Assembly: GCF_963678845.1 (NCBI RefSeq)
Contig: NZ_OY787466.1
Span: 248,001-312,000, forward strand
DNA length: 64,000 bases
Direction of reading: 5' to 3'
Source of the DNA: an uncultured Bacteroides sp.
Lineage (GTDB): Bacteria > Bacteroidota > Bacteroidia > Bacteroidales > Bacteroidaceae
The notes beneath the pieces are model-generated. The model made no database searches. It was not told the DNA's origin and saw nothing but the letters and a program-made list of their open reading frames with translations. The translations under genes and the position numbers were made by a program. Positions 15,806-25,075 of the stretch are shown here, in pieces (position 1 is the first letter of the stretch; every line of letters starts with the position of its first letter).

Positions 15806-16654
15806 ATGAAAATTGGAGTAACAGGAGCGACTGGTCAATTAGGTTGCATAGTAGTAGAAAAACTGAAAGAGAGAGTATCAGCTGAAAGTATTGTAGCTTT
15901 GGTTCGTAACCCGGAAAAAGCGTTGGATTTAGGTGTGAAAGCCCGTGTGTTTGATTATAGTAAACCGGAAAGTCTGGCAGAGTCATTGCAAGGTATTGAT
16001 AGTTTATTGCTTATTTCAGGTAACGAACTTGGGCAACGCGCTCAGCAGCATGGCAATGTAATTGACGCGGCTAAAAAGGCTGGCGTAAAATGGATTGTAT
16101 ATACTAGTGTGCTACATGCTGATACATCAACGCTGAGCCTTGCAGCAGAACATCTGCTTACTGAAGCGGCTTTAAAAGCATCGGGTGTTCCATATACTAT
16201 ATTACGTAATGGCTGGTATACCGAAAATTACACAGGCTCAATATCAGGAGCTATTGCCGCTGGCGCTTTAATAGGTAGTGCCGGTGATGGCAAAATTGCT
16301 TCGGCAGCACGTGCTGATTATGCAGAAGCTGCTGCTGTGGTGCTAACGAGTGAAGGCAATGTGGGTAAAGTATACGAACTGGCCGGAGACGAATTCTATA
16401 CACTTGCTGATTTGGCTGCCGAAGTTTCTCGACAGACAGGAAAGAATATTTCGTATAGCAACCTGCCGGAAGCAGAATATGCTAATATCCTGAAGAGTTT
16501 TAATTTACCTGAAGGTTTAGCATTAGCTCTTGCCGGATGGGATGTTTCAGCTTCTAAAAATGATTTATTTGATGATGCTCACCAACTATCCCGATTAATA
16601 GGTCGCCCTACAACACCATTGGCCAAAGTTGTGGCTGATGCCTTGGCTGGTTAA
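15806..16654 (+). CDS. NmrA-type NAD(P)H quinone oxidoreductase (QorB/YtfG-like)
   Basis: The 282-residue Rossmann protein starts MKIGVTGATGQLGCIVVEKL, the dinucleotide-binding loop. It follows the atypical SDR pattern of NmrA/YtfG with VKWIVYTSVLHADTS and YTILRNGWYTENY. E. coli YtfG (QOR2) is of nearly the same length and reduces quinones with NADPH in the cytoplasm. The divergent HxlR regulator supports a role in quinone or electrophile stress. A GAGAGGAAC stretch lies 9 bases before the ATG. The strong hairpin at 16677-16710 ends the transcript. Confidence 0.88.
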   Translation: MKIGVTGATGQLGCIVVEKLKERVSAESIVALVRNPEKALDLGVKARVFDYSKPESLAESLQGIDSLLLISGNELGQRAQQHGNVIDAAKKAGVKWIVYTSVLHADTSTLSLAAEHLLTEAALKASGVPYTILRNGWYTENYTGSISGAIAAGALIGSAGDGKIASAARADYAEAAAVVLTSEGNVGKVYELAGDEFYTLADLAAEVSRQTGKNISYSNLPEAEYANILKSFNLPEGLALALAGWDVSASKNDLFDDAHQLSRLIGRPTTPLAKVVADALAG

Positions 16655-16676
16655 TTTTTTGCGGATTTAAAATAGA

Positions 16677-16710
16677 AAAGGCTGCTTCAGGATTCTGAAG
16701 CAGCCTTTTT
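16677..16710 (+). terminator. Strong bidirectional terminator between reductase and PFOR genes
   Basis: AAAAGGCTGCTTCAG and CTGAAGCAGCCTTTTT form a perfect GC-rich stem with a 4-nt loop and T/A tracts on both sides. It can serve the plus-strand reductase gene and the minus-strand oxidoreductase gene. Confidence 0.9.
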
Positions 16711-16729
16711 ATATAGAACTAAATATTAA

Positions 16730-19700
16730 TTAGTCTTCTTGTTCGACACCCCATTGTTGCTTAGCCAAACGCTTGTAGTTGTTATATCTCCACTTAGCGT
16801 TGTCTTGAGCAGCCTGGAACAATTCATTAGCTTCAGCAGGATATTGTTTTGCTAATGAAGCGTAACGAACTTCACCTTTCAGGAAGCTTTGGAAGTTATC
16901 CCAGTTTGGAGCTTTAGAATCCAATGTGAATGGATTTTGTCCTTCAGCTTCCAATGCAGGATTGTATCTCCACAAGTGCCAGTAACCGCATTCTACTGCA
17001 GCTGCTTGTTCAGCTTGTGCTTTACCCATTCCGGCTTTCAAACCGTGGCTGATACATGGTGAGTAAGCAATAACGATTGAAGGTCCGTCATAAGCTTCTG
17101 CTTCGCGGAGAGCTTTCAATGTTTGAGCCTGATCTGCACCCATTGCGATTTGTGCACAATATACATAACCGTATGTAGATGCAATCAAACCAAGGTCTTT
17201 CTTACGAACTCTCTTACCTGCAGCAGCAAACTTAGCAATAGCTCCAACTGGAGTTGCTTTAGATGACTGACCACCTGTGTTTGAGTAAACTTCAGTATCA
17301 AGAACCAATACATTTACATTCTTTCCAGAAGCAAGTACGTGATCTAAACCACCGAAGCCGATATCATAAGAAGCACCATCACCACCGATGATCCATTGAG
17401 ATTTCTTGATTAAGAATTTGCTTAATGAAGCAACTTCTTTGCAGATGTCACAATCACAAGCTTTAACCAGCGGAGTGATCTTAGCTTCAAGTTCGATTGA
17501 ACGTTCTGTGATATCTTTGTCTGCAATCCATTCATTGAATAAACCTTTCAGCTCATCTGAACAACAATCGCAAGTCTGAGCTTTAGTCATCAGGTCAACA
17601 AGACGATCGCGCATTTTATCAACTGCAAGAGTCATACCCATACCGAATTCAGCGAAGTCTTCGAACAATGAGTTAGCCCATGCTGGTCCGTGACCTTCTT
17701 CGTTAGTTGTATAGGGAGTTGATGGAACTGAACCTGAGTAGATTGAAGAACATCCTGTTGCATTTGCTACCATTTGGCGTTCACCAAATAGTTGAGTTAA
17801 CAACTTAACGTAAGGAGTTTCACCACAACCTGAACATGCACCAGAGAATTCGAATAATGGAGTTGCAAACTGTGAGTTCTTCACGTTAGCACTAACATTA
17901 ACCAAGTGTTGTTTGCTTTTCACTTTTGTAGCAACATATTCCCAGTTAGGAGCTTGTGGAAGCTGACCTTCGAGAGGTTGCATCTTAAGAGCTTTACCTT
18001 GTTTGTTTCCTGGACATACATCAGCACAGTTACCGCAACCAAGACAGTCAAGTACGTCAACCTGAATACGGAACTTCATACCGTCAAATACTTTTCCGGT
18101 AGCTTTCAACATATCAGTGAAAGGAGCACTAGCTTGTTCTGCTTCGTCAAGTACGAATGGACGGATTGAAGCGTGAGGACAAACGTATGCACACTTGTTA
18201 CACTGGATACAGTTTGCAGAATCCCATTCTGGAACGAATGCTGCTACACCACGTTTTTCGTAAGTAGCAGTACCTTGTTGCCATGTACCATCTTCAATAC
18301 CAACGAAAGTAGATACTGGAAGATCATCACCATTCTGAGCGTTGATTACCTTAACTACTTTTTCTACGAATTCAGGAGTTTTGCTGTCTGCAGCTTCTTC
18401 ATCTTTCAATGTAGCCCATGCAGGATCAATAGCCAATTTCTTGTATTCACCACCACGGTCAACAGCTGCATTGTTCTTGTCAACAATGTCTTGTCCTTTT
18501 TTACCGTAAGACTTAATAATGAATTTCTTCATTTGCTCAACAGCCAATTCTACAGGAATAACGTTGGCAATACGGAAGAATGCAGATTGAAGGATAGTAT
18601 TTGTTCTGTTACCCAAGCCAATTTCCTGTGCAATCTGAGTAGCATTGATATAATATACTGTGATATTTTTTTCTGCGAAATAACGTTTTACGTTGTTTGG
18701 CAAATGCTTAGCCAGTTCTTCTTCGTTCCAGATGGTATTCAAAAGGAATGTACCATTCTGTTGCAAACCGCGTGTTACATCATACATACGAAGGTATGCC
18801 TGAACGTGACATGCTACGAAGTTTGGTGTATTTACCAAATATGTAGAACGGATAGGAGTATCACCAAAACGAAGGTGTGAGCAAGTAAAACCTCCTGATT
18901 TCTTAGAGTCGTAAGAGAAATATGCCTGGCAGTGTTTGTTAGTATTATCACCGATAATCTTAACAGAGTTTTTGTTAGCACCTACTGTACCGTCAGCTCC
19001 CAAACCAAAGAATTTAGCTTCGTACATACCTGCACCGCCTAATGCCATTTCTTCTTTCTTAGGAAGAGAAGTGAAAGTAACGTCGTCAACTATACCAATA
19101 GTAAACTGGTTCTTAGGCATTGCCAAAGAAAGGTTTTCGTATACAGAGATAACCTGAGCAGGAGTAGTGTCTTTAGAAGAAAGACCATAACGACCACCTA
19201 CGATAACCGGAGCATCAGCTTGTCCGTAGAAACAATCTTTTACGTCTAAGTATAATGGTTCGCCTACTGCACCTGGTTCTTTTGTTCTGTCTAATACAGC
19301 AATACGTTTTGCAGTCTTAGGAACAGCAGCAAGGAAGTGTTTAGCAGAGAATGGACGGTACAAGTGTACTGCAACCAAACCAACTTTTTCTCCTTGAGCA
19401 GTAAGATAATCAATTGCTTCACGGGCAGCTTCTGTTACAGAACCCATAGCAATGATTACGCGGTCAGCATCGTCAGCACCATAGTAGTCAAATAAGCTAT
19501 ATTTGCGTCCTGTGATTTCAGAAAGTTCTTTCATGTATTCCTCTACGATACCAGGGACAGCATCATAGAATTTGTTGCTTGATTCTCTGTGTTGGAAGTA
19601 AACATCTGGGTTTTCAGCCATACCACGTGCAACTGGGTTCTCTGGGTTCAAAGAACGGTTACGGAATTCAGCTAAAGCTTCTTTGTCAATCAGGTGAGCA

Positions 19701-20278
19701 AGGTCATCATTCTCCAACATTTCGATTTTCTGAATTTCGTGTGATGTACGGAATCCGTCGAAGAAGTTAACGAAAGGAACACGACTCTTAATTGTAGCTA
19801 AGTGAGCTACAGCTGACAAGTCCATAACTTCCTGTACAGAACCTTCTGCCAACATGGCGAAACCTACCTGACGGCAAGCCATTACGTCCTGGTGGTCACC
19901 GAAGATAGAAAGAGCGTGAGAAGCTAAAGCACGAGCTGATACGTGGAAAACGCAAGGAAGTAATTCTCCTGCAATTTTATACATATTTGGGATCATCAAT
20001 AATAATCCCTGAGAAGCTGTGTAAGTTGTGGTAAGTGCACCAGCCTGAAGTGAACCGTGTAATGCACCTGCGGCGCCTCCCTCTGATTGCATTTCCTGTA
20101 CTAATACTGTTTCGCCGAAAATGTTCTTACGTCCGGCTGCTGCCCATTCGTCTACGTATTCTGCCATAGTCGAAGAAGGAGTGATAGGATAAATAGCAGC
20201 TACTTCTGAGAACATATACGAGATATGTGCAGCAGCTTGGTTACCATCACATGTGATGAATTTCTTCTGTTTAGTCAT
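16730..20278 (-). CDS. nifJ: Pyruvate:ferredoxin (flavodoxin) oxidoreductase, single-chain
   Basis: The 1182-residue length is that of the fused homodimeric enzyme, which converts pyruvate and CoA to acetyl-CoA, CO2 and reduced ferredoxin. The substrate-domain motif YPITPSSTMAEYVDEWA is near residue 36. Two [4Fe-4S] motifs, CIQCNKCAYVCPHAS and CLGCGNCADVCPGNK, lie around 690-760. The proximal-cluster cysteines are in GACSGCGETP and ATGCSSIYSG. The thiamine diphosphate site is GDGASYDIGFGGLDHVL, followed by VYSNTGGQSSKATPVG. It is cytoplasmic and central to anaerobic energy metabolism. Only 30 bp separate it from the AAA ATPase gene upstream, with no clear promoter in the gap. Confidence 0.97.
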   Translation of the reverse strand: MTKQKKFITCDGNQAAAHISYMFSEVAAIYPITPSSTMAEYVDEWAAAGRKNIFGETVLVQEMQSEGGAAGALHGSLQAGALTTTYTASQGLLLMIPNMYKIAGELLPCVFHVSARALASHALSIFGDHQDVMACRQVGFAMLAEGSVQEVMDLSAVAHLATIKSRVPFVNFFDGFRTSHEIQKIEMLENDDLAHLIDKEALAEFRNRSLNPENPVARGMAENPDVYFQHRESSNKFYDAVPGIVEEYMKELSEITGRKYSLFDYYGADDADRVIIAMGSVTEAAREAIDYLTAQGEKVGLVAVHLYRPFSAKHFLAAVPKTAKRIAVLDRTKEPGAVGEPLYLDVKDCFYGQADAPVIVGGRYGLSSKDTTPAQVISVYENLSLAMPKNQFTIGIVDDVTFTSLPKKEEMALGGAGMYEAKFFGLGADGTVGANKNSVKIIGDNTNKHCQAYFSYDSKKSGGFTCSHLRFGDTPIRSTYLVNTPNFVACHVQAYLRMYDVTRGLQQNGTFLLNTIWNEEELAKHLPNNVKRYFAEKNITVYYINATQIAQEIGLGNRTNTILQSAFFRIANVIPVELAVEQMKKFIIKSYGKKGQDIVDKNNAAVDRGGEYKKLAIDPAWATLKDEEAADSKTPEFVEKVVKVINAQNGDDLPVSTFVGIEDGTWQQGTATYEKRGVAAFVPEWDSANCIQCNKCAYVCPHASIRPFVLDEAEQASAPFTDMLKATGKVFDGMKFRIQVDVLDCLGCGNCADVCPGNKQGKALKMQPLEGQLPQAPNWEYVATKVKSKQHLVNVSANVKNSQFATPLFEFSGACSGCGETPYVKLLTQLFGERQMVANATGCSSIYSGSVPSTPYTTNEEGHGPAWANSLFEDFAEFGMGMTLAVDKMRDRLVDLMTKAQTCDCCSDELKGLFNEWIADKDITERSIELEAKITPLVKACDCDICKEVASLSKFLIKKSQWIIGGDGASYDIGFGGLDHVLASGKNVNVLVLDTEVYSNTGGQSSKATPVGAIAKFAAAGKRVRKKDLGLIASTYGYVYCAQIAMGADQAQTLKALREAEAYDGPSIVIAYSPCISHGLKAGMGKAQAEQAAAVECGYWHLWRYNPALEAEGQNPFTLDSKAPNWDNFQSFLKGEVRYASLAKQYPAEANELFQAAQDNAKWRYNNYKRLAKQQWGVEQED

Positions 20279-20308
20279 AACATTTATATATTAAATAAAA
20301 AAACTCAG

Positions 20309-21487
20309 TTAATAAAGAAAACCGAATAGCCATAAGGGTATCTGATTGCCTCGTCCTATTTCTGACCTGTGAACGGCATAAATAATGGCGGGGCTATTTT
20401 TTATCTTAAATCCTTCGGTACATATTTTAAAGGAAGTCTTTCCGTCAACAAGGAAAGATGTTCCTTTTTCGCCTTTATTCAGAATGTGGTCTTTGTAGAG
20501 TGCATTTAGAAAGAATGTCTCTACCACATCTTGTTCTTCCACTTTTACAGGATAGATGGAATACATCAGGTTGGTATTGTGCAGCATAATCTTTGATGGC
20601 TTTTTAGGAAATTCTTCATCCTTTGGATAAACCATATTGATTAGTCTTGCATCTGTAAGATACTTGATGTAATTCATGACCGTTGCCCGTGAGGTTTCAA
20701 TTTCCGTAGCCAAATGGCTTACATTGGGAGCTGAAGGACCACTAACTGCGAGCAGGTATAAAAGTTTCTTTATCTTAGAAAGATATTTCAGTTCAATTTG
20801 CTTGATAAGTAGAATGTCTACCTCTATCATCATGTTCATTGTTTTAAGCAAATTTTCGGAGAAATTTCTTTTTTCCAGAAAAAAAGGATAAAAACCATGA
20901 TGAAGATAATCCTGAAAATAGTCTGTGGGACGAACTTTTGAGAGAACAGTCTTGGCTATCTGTTCATGATTTGACAGAATCTCATCTAAAGTATAAGCCG
21001 GGAAGTTATTGCCTGTCTGAAGGTTTAGAAATTCTCTGAATGAGAATCCACGAAGATTATAGGACTTTACGATGCCTGATAACTCTGCGTTTTCTTCTTT
21101 CAGCCGCATTACAGAAGATCCGGTGAATACAATTTTTAATTCAGGAAAACGATCATAACATATTCTTAGCTCATGGCTCCAGTTAGGATATTTAAAGACC
21201 TGATCAATCAGTAGTACTTTACCACCGTTCTTTTGAAATTCATCAGCAAATTCAATGATGGTATGTCCCGAGAAATATAAGTTATTCATGTTTATGAACA
21301 GACATGAACGGTCTGTTCCGAAGCGTTCTTTTGCATATTGCAACAGGAAAGTGGTCTTACCTACGCCACGAGTTCCTTTAATTCCGATAAGACGATCGTT
21401 CCAGTCGATCTCGTCCATCAAATCTCTTCGAACGGAGGTATTGGTATGTTCCACCAAATAGCTGTGTGTTCTGTAAAAGGCTTCCAT
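20309..21487 (-). CDS. AAA ATPase with DUF4143-type C-terminal region
   Basis: From the ATG at 21487 the protein has 392 residues. The Walker A loop GTRGVGKTTFLLQY is near residue 36, Walker B is KVLLIDQVFKYPNW, and the sensor is LKIVFTGSSVMRL. This is the AAA_14 pattern, followed by a C-terminal half with a winged-helix-like segment (LATEIETSRATVMNYIKYLTDARLINMV) and a nuclease-like DUF4143 remnant. The cellular role of these ATPases is not well known. A longer frame to 21511 would overlap the -7 box of a good promoter, so 21487 is used. It lies immediately upstream of the pyruvate:ferredoxin oxidoreductase gene. Confidence 0.85.
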   Translation of the reverse strand: MEAFYRTHSYLVEHTNTSVRRDLMDEIDWNDRLIGIKGTRGVGKTTFLLQYAKERFGTDRSCLFINMNNLYFSGHTIIEFADEFQKNGGKVLLIDQVFKYPNWSHELRICYDRFPELKIVFTGSSVMRLKEENAELSGIVKSYNLRGFSFREFLNLQTGNNFPAYTLDEILSNHEQIAKTVLSKVRPTDYFQDYLHHGFYPFFLEKRNFSENLLKTMNMMIEVDILLIKQIELKYLSKIKKLLYLLAVSGPSAPNVSHLATEIETSRATVMNYIKYLTDARLINMVYPKDEEFPKKPSKIMLHNTNLMYSIYPVKVEEQDVVETFFLNALYKDHILNKGEKGTSFLVDGKTSFKICTEGFKIKNSPAIIYAVHRSEIGRGNQIPLWLFGFLY

Positions 21488-21508
21488 AAATATTGTTTTA
21501 TTTCGAGG

Positions 21509-21538
21509 CAAAGATAACTATAATTCTCTGCTTTGCAA
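21509..21538 (-). promoter_or_regulatory. Bacteroides-type promoter of the AAA ATPase gene
   Basis: Minus strand TTG (21538-21536), 19-bp spacer, TATCTTTG (21516-21509). Consensus in both boxes; it decides the start at 21487. Confidence 0.65.
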
Positions 21539-21661
21539 AGTAGAGATTGCAAAATATTCATTGATTTTAAGCTTGTTTATGCTTTTATTTTTTCAAAATG
21601 ATTGTATCACTTATAAATATTCAGTTCTCAGAATTAGATTATTCACTATATATTAAAATCG

Positions 21662-21717
21662 TTTTGTACAAAAGAATAATATCTTTTGTACAGAAGATAT
21701 TATTCTTTTGTACAACA
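21662..21717. repeat. Large perfect palindrome with TTTTGTACA words
   Basis: The arms 21667-21685 and 21694-21712 are 19 bp and perfectly inverse, with an 8-nt spacer; with one mismatch they extend to about 24 bp. TTTTGTACA occurs three times. It lies 46 bp before the -7 box of the ATP-grasp gene and about 150 bp from the divergent ATPase promoter. It is in the only non-coding part of 21488-21791; besides it and the two promoters I see nothing there. Confidence 0.85.
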
Positions 21718-21740
21718 TGTTTTTTATTATTCACCAGTGA

Positions 21741-21770
21741 TTGTTAAAGTCTCCTTTTTGCTTACTTTTG
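21741..21770 (+). promoter_or_regulatory. Bacteroides-type promoter of the ATP-grasp gene
   Basis: TTG (21741-21743), 19-bp spacer, TACTTTTG (21763-21770). The long open frame starts on this TTG, so translation must begin further on, at the ATG 21792. Confidence 0.65.
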
Positions 21771-21791
21771 TATACTCAATACTTTAAAAAG

Positions 21792-22973
21792 ATGCCGGAA
21801 GTATATTTATTCAATCCTGATAATGATTTGGCTTTGGCCAATGGCGATGAAAATTATATGTCACCTCTTTCTGCCAGAAAGATGGCGAATGATCTTTCTT
21901 TGCTGCCTGCCTGGTATGCTTTGCCGGAAGCTTTGGTACTGTGTAACGAGGCTGTGGATAAGGATTGGCTACAGCAGGTTAAAGATCTTTTTGATCTTCA
22001 TGTTCAAACAATAAAGGAAAATGAGATTGCTTTCCGCTCTTCATTGAAACTTAGTCCGTGGGGCTGGAATGCTACGTTGATAAAAAATGCCCGCTTGTTG
22101 GGCTTTCCTGATAATTTTTTACCTGATAAAGAACAGATGGAAGCGGTACGCGAATTGTCTCACCGATCACTGGCGGTGTCTTTGCTTAGGGAACTGAACG
22201 TAGCTCCTTCTTTTTGTGGATTATCAGAGGAATTAACTTCCGATGAGGCAGTGCGTGAATTTGTGGAACGCTATCCAAAGGTGCTGTTAAAGGCTCCCTG
22301 GTCTGGAAGTGGTAAGGGATTGCGGCCGGGTAAAGGGGAGTATACTTCTCATATTCAGGGATGGGCGCATCGGGTGATAAAGAACCAACGTTGCGTGGTG
22401 GGCGAACCACTGATGGACAAGGTTCATGATTTTGCCATGGAATTCTTTTGTGATAATTCAGGGAAGGCTCATTTTGCGGGTTATTCGTTTTTTGAAACGG
22501 ATGTGCGTGGAGCTTATAAAGGAAATCTGCTAGCTTCTGATGAGGAAGTGGAACAACGTCTCACAAAATTTGCAGATGCTGCAAATCTACACTTTCTACG
22601 GAAACAACTGGAAGAAAAACTTTCGCGGTTACTGGGTAGTAAATATAGGGGATATCTGGGTGTAGATATGATGATCTGTCGTTTTTCAGAATATCCTGTA
22701 TATAGGATTCACCCTTGTGTGGAGGTGAATCTTCGGATGAATATGGGACTTTTTTCCCGTCTGTTTTATGATCGCTTTATCTCTTTAGGGCTTACGGGAT
22801 GTTTTTCTGTGGAATATTTTCAGGACCCTTCACTGCTTATGGAAGATCACAGACAAAAACTGGCAGACTATCCGCTTTCTGTTGAAAACGGGCGAATAAC
22901 CTCTGGCTATTTGTCGTTGAATCCTATCGGGCGACAAACAAACTATCGTGCAAGCATCTTGGTTGAAGGATGA
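21792..22973 (+). CDS. Uncharacterised ATP-grasp-like protein
   Basis: The 393-residue cytoplasmic protein begins MPEVYLFNPDNDLALANGDENY. The middle has ATP-grasp features: a glycine-rich phosphate-binding loop in VLLKAPWSGSGKGLRPGKG near residue 165-183, an adenine-contact segment CVVGEPLMDKVHDFAMEFF, and a metal-binding end HPCVEVNLRMNMGLF near residue 315. ATP-grasp enzymes ligate a carboxylate to an amine or thiol via an acyl-phosphate. The substrate is unknown and I know no named family member with this N-terminus. It converges with and overlaps by 31 bp the GHL10 hydrolase gene. Confidence 0.7.
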   Translation: MPEVYLFNPDNDLALANGDENYMSPLSARKMANDLSLLPAWYALPEALVLCNEAVDKDWLQQVKDLFDLHVQTIKENEIAFRSSLKLSPWGWNATLIKNARLLGFPDNFLPDKEQMEAVRELSHRSLAVSLLRELNVAPSFCGLSEELTSDEAVREFVERYPKVLLKAPWSGSGKGLRPGKGEYTSHIQGWAHRVIKNQRCVVGEPLMDKVHDFAMEFFCDNSGKAHFAGYSFFETDVRGAYKGNLLASDEEVEQRLTKFADAANLHFLRKQLEEKLSRLLGSKYRGYLGVDMMICRFSEYPVYRIHPCVEVNLRMNMGLFSRLFYDRFISLGLTGCFSVEYFQDPSLLMEDHRQKLADYPLSVENGRITSGYLSLNPIGRQTNYRASILVEG

Positions 22974-24622
22974 ATTTTTCCACTATTATCTGTGAATATA
23001 ATCCGGTAAAGTCCTTTCTGTAAATGACTTATCGAAATTCTCTCTTCATATTTTGAATATAACACACATCTTCCTGAAATATCTGTAATTGTTATATTTA
23101 CAAATTCCTGGGATGGAGGAAGTAATAATTGTGTAGAGTCTTCAGAAGTCTGGAATATGTTCTTTGCAGGCGCTAATTGTGTTGCCGCGCTTTCGTTTCC
23201 AAAACGGTCTGTTGCGGTTACAGCGAAATAACGTTTCGTTTCACTACCAGGTTCTTCCTTATAGGCATAATGGTTTTCCCGAACATCGTGAGCAACAATA
23301 TTATAAGGTTTGGAGATATCAACCGGGAAATGGTCAGAAGCATATATATTATAATAAGGTGCAGTGCGGGAGTCGTTGTCAGTTGATGTTTGCCAGTTGA
23401 GCTGTACAGCTGATCCTTCCAGATTGTAAGTAAGTCCTTGAGGTAGAGTGGGAGGAACATCGTCCATCCACTTCATTTTAGGCTGAAGAGCTGGATATGC
23501 ATAGTGAAATCCATTCAACTCATCGAACAGGTTTTTCGTATTATTTAAAAGATACTTTGTACGATAAAATGCTTGTCCCATCAGCCCATGACGACGAGTG
23601 AAATAAATCTGACGTTCAATTTCACTTAGCGGCCAGTCTTTTTCTGCCGGATCGAGAAAGTAAATGCCTAACCCCGGAACAATACAACGTCCGAAACTTT
23701 TTTCTTGCCAATCAAGTGCAAAAGGGTAGAAATTATTTCCGTTAAAGTACATCATAGGGAATAGTATATCCTGTATGCCTTCTTTGAGCCATCCTTGTGC
23801 ATCCTGATAAACAGTGTGATAGGCATTCCATCCCCCAGAAGGATAATGTGAAGTATCTTTAAATTTGCCAACAGGCGAACTGCTCATCTTTACCCACGGC
23901 TTGATTTGCTTAACCTGCTTATATAAGTAACGTACGATGGTAGTGATATTGTCTCGTCGCCAGTTATCCAGTGTTTTTCCATTACCGTATTTAATGTATG
24001 TATTTTTATCGGGAAAATCTTTTGGCTGATCAGGGTAGCGGATATAATCCAGGTTAATGCCATCTACATCATAACGAGTAACCACCTCTTTTACAAGTGA
24101 AAGCAGGTATTCCTTTGTTCCAGGATTTCCCGGATCAAGAAACCACTCACCTTGGTAACGCTTACAAATCTGTGGTTGTTTTCGGGTAATAGAGTTTTTT
24201 CCCAAATTATTTACGTGTTTTTCTTTTCCCAATGGAATAGCGACTATCCAGGCATGGCACTCCATACCTCGTTTATGGCATTCTTCAATGGCAAAAGCCA
24301 AAGCATCGTAACCGGGAGAGCAACCTTCTTTTCCGGTCATTGTCTCATTATAGGTCTCTATGGAAGATGGGTAAATAACATCACCGCGCAAACGGGTTTG
24401 AAGCAACACTGTATTAAAATTTGCTGCTTTTAACTCATCGAGTATTTTACATAACTCTGCTTTTTGCCTGTTGATACTGGCAGGGGAGGTGGCTTTGGCT
24501 GTAGGCCAGTCAAGTCCGTATATTGTAGTCAGCCATGTGGCTCGTATCTCATTCTTTGGTTGCGCCTGTGTTTTGGATGAAAAAAAACAAAAGAGCAAGA
24601 TAATAAGGTATGTATATTTCAT
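22943..24622 (-). CDS. Exported GHL10 (DUF187) glycoside hydrolase-like protein with C-terminal sorting-like domain
   Basis: The 559-residue protein has a signal peptide (MKYTYLIILLFCFFSSKTQAQ). The GHL10 barrel covers residues 25-380: EIRATWLTTIYGLDWP, FNTVLLQTRLRGDVIYPS, ECHAWIVAIPLG and VDGINLDYIRYPD, the last with the likely acidic catalytic region. A fibronectin type III-like segment follows (about 385-485). The last 70 residues (VNITITDISGRCVLYSKY, ISHLQKGLYRIIF) look like the type A sorting domain of type IX secretion cargo. The E. coli member DigH cleaves denuded peptidoglycan glycan strands, so a cell-wall role is plausible. A -7 box TACCTTTG lies at 24649-24642. Confidence 0.88.
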   Translation of the reverse strand: MKYTYLIILLFCFFSSKTQAQPKNEIRATWLTTIYGLDWPTAKATSPASINRQKAELCKILDELKAANFNTVLLQTRLRGDVIYPSSIETYNETMTGKEGCSPGYDALAFAIEECHKRGMECHAWIVAIPLGKEKHVNNLGKNSITRKQPQICKRYQGEWFLDPGNPGTKEYLLSLVKEVVTRYDVDGINLDYIRYPDQPKDFPDKNTYIKYGNGKTLDNWRRDNITTIVRYLYKQVKQIKPWVKMSSSPVGKFKDTSHYPSGGWNAYHTVYQDAQGWLKEGIQDILFPMMYFNGNNFYPFALDWQEKSFGRCIVPGLGIYFLDPAEKDWPLSEIERQIYFTRRHGLMGQAFYRTKYLLNNTKNLFDELNGFHYAYPALQPKMKWMDDVPPTLPQGLTYNLEGSAVQLNWQTSTDNDSRTAPYYNIYASDHFPVDISKPYNIVAHDVRENHYAYKEEPGSETKRYFAVTATDRFGNESAATQLAPAKNIFQTSEDSTQLLLPPSQEFVNITITDISGRCVLYSKYEERISISHLQKGLYRIIFTDNSGKIHPSTKMLAR

Positions 24623-24710
24623 CTTTCTTGGTGTAATGTTGCAAAGGTAGATAAAAAGAAGATAAAAAATGTATTAGATGATATTCCTTTTTCTAGTAAA
24701 GATGGGTTAT

Positions 24711-24733
24711 ACCAATTATATTGGTTACTTTTG
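24711..24733 (+). promoter_or_regulatory. Palindrome and -7 element before the small membrane protein gene
   Basis: ACCAATTATATTGGT (24711-24725) is a perfect inverted repeat, followed directly by TACTTTTG (24726-24733), a consensus -7 box. The palindrome covers the spacer, where a repressor or activator could act. Confidence 0.5.
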
Positions 24734-24838
24734 TAATAAGCTGTTGAAAAGAAGGAGGTATAGTAGGAGAACAGGATTCTTTGTTAATTGGATTGATGCT
24801 CTTTATCTCTTTTATATTATTTAAATGAAAGAATTGAA

Positions 24839-25063
24839 ATGAAAAAATTTAAAAAATCGACATGGCTTTGTGGAGCTCTATTTATTTATGTAACTGTTAT
24901 GGCTATTTATCTTGTGCCTCGTAATCATAATATTAGCGAATTGGAAAAGTATCTTACGGTTGCGGCTTCTTATGTTGTTGTTGCTTTGCTATGGTTTGTG
25001 TTGCGTAGAAAAGAGAGACTTGCAGATGAACGCCGCAAAGATAAATGTAATCCGGAAAAATAA
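24839..25063 (+). CDS. Small two-helix membrane protein
   Basis: The 74-residue protein has two hydrophobic helices (STWLCGALFIYVTVMAIYLV and KYLTVAASYVVVALLWFVL) and a strongly basic tail (RRKERLADERRKDKCN). The family is not one I can name. It lies 12 bp before the beta-barrel gene, so the two are co-transcribed from the promoter near 24726. Confidence 0.75.
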   Translation: MKKFKKSTWLCGALFIYVTVMAIYLVPRNHNISELEKYLTVAASYVVVALLWFVLRRKERLADERRKDKCNPEK

Positions 25064-25075
25064 AATAACTAAAAA

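Noticed and set aside
18173..18880. 235-residue open frame on the plus strand
   Set aside because: It is antisense to the conserved pyruvate:ferredoxin oxidoreductase gene and has no promoter or recognisable domain.
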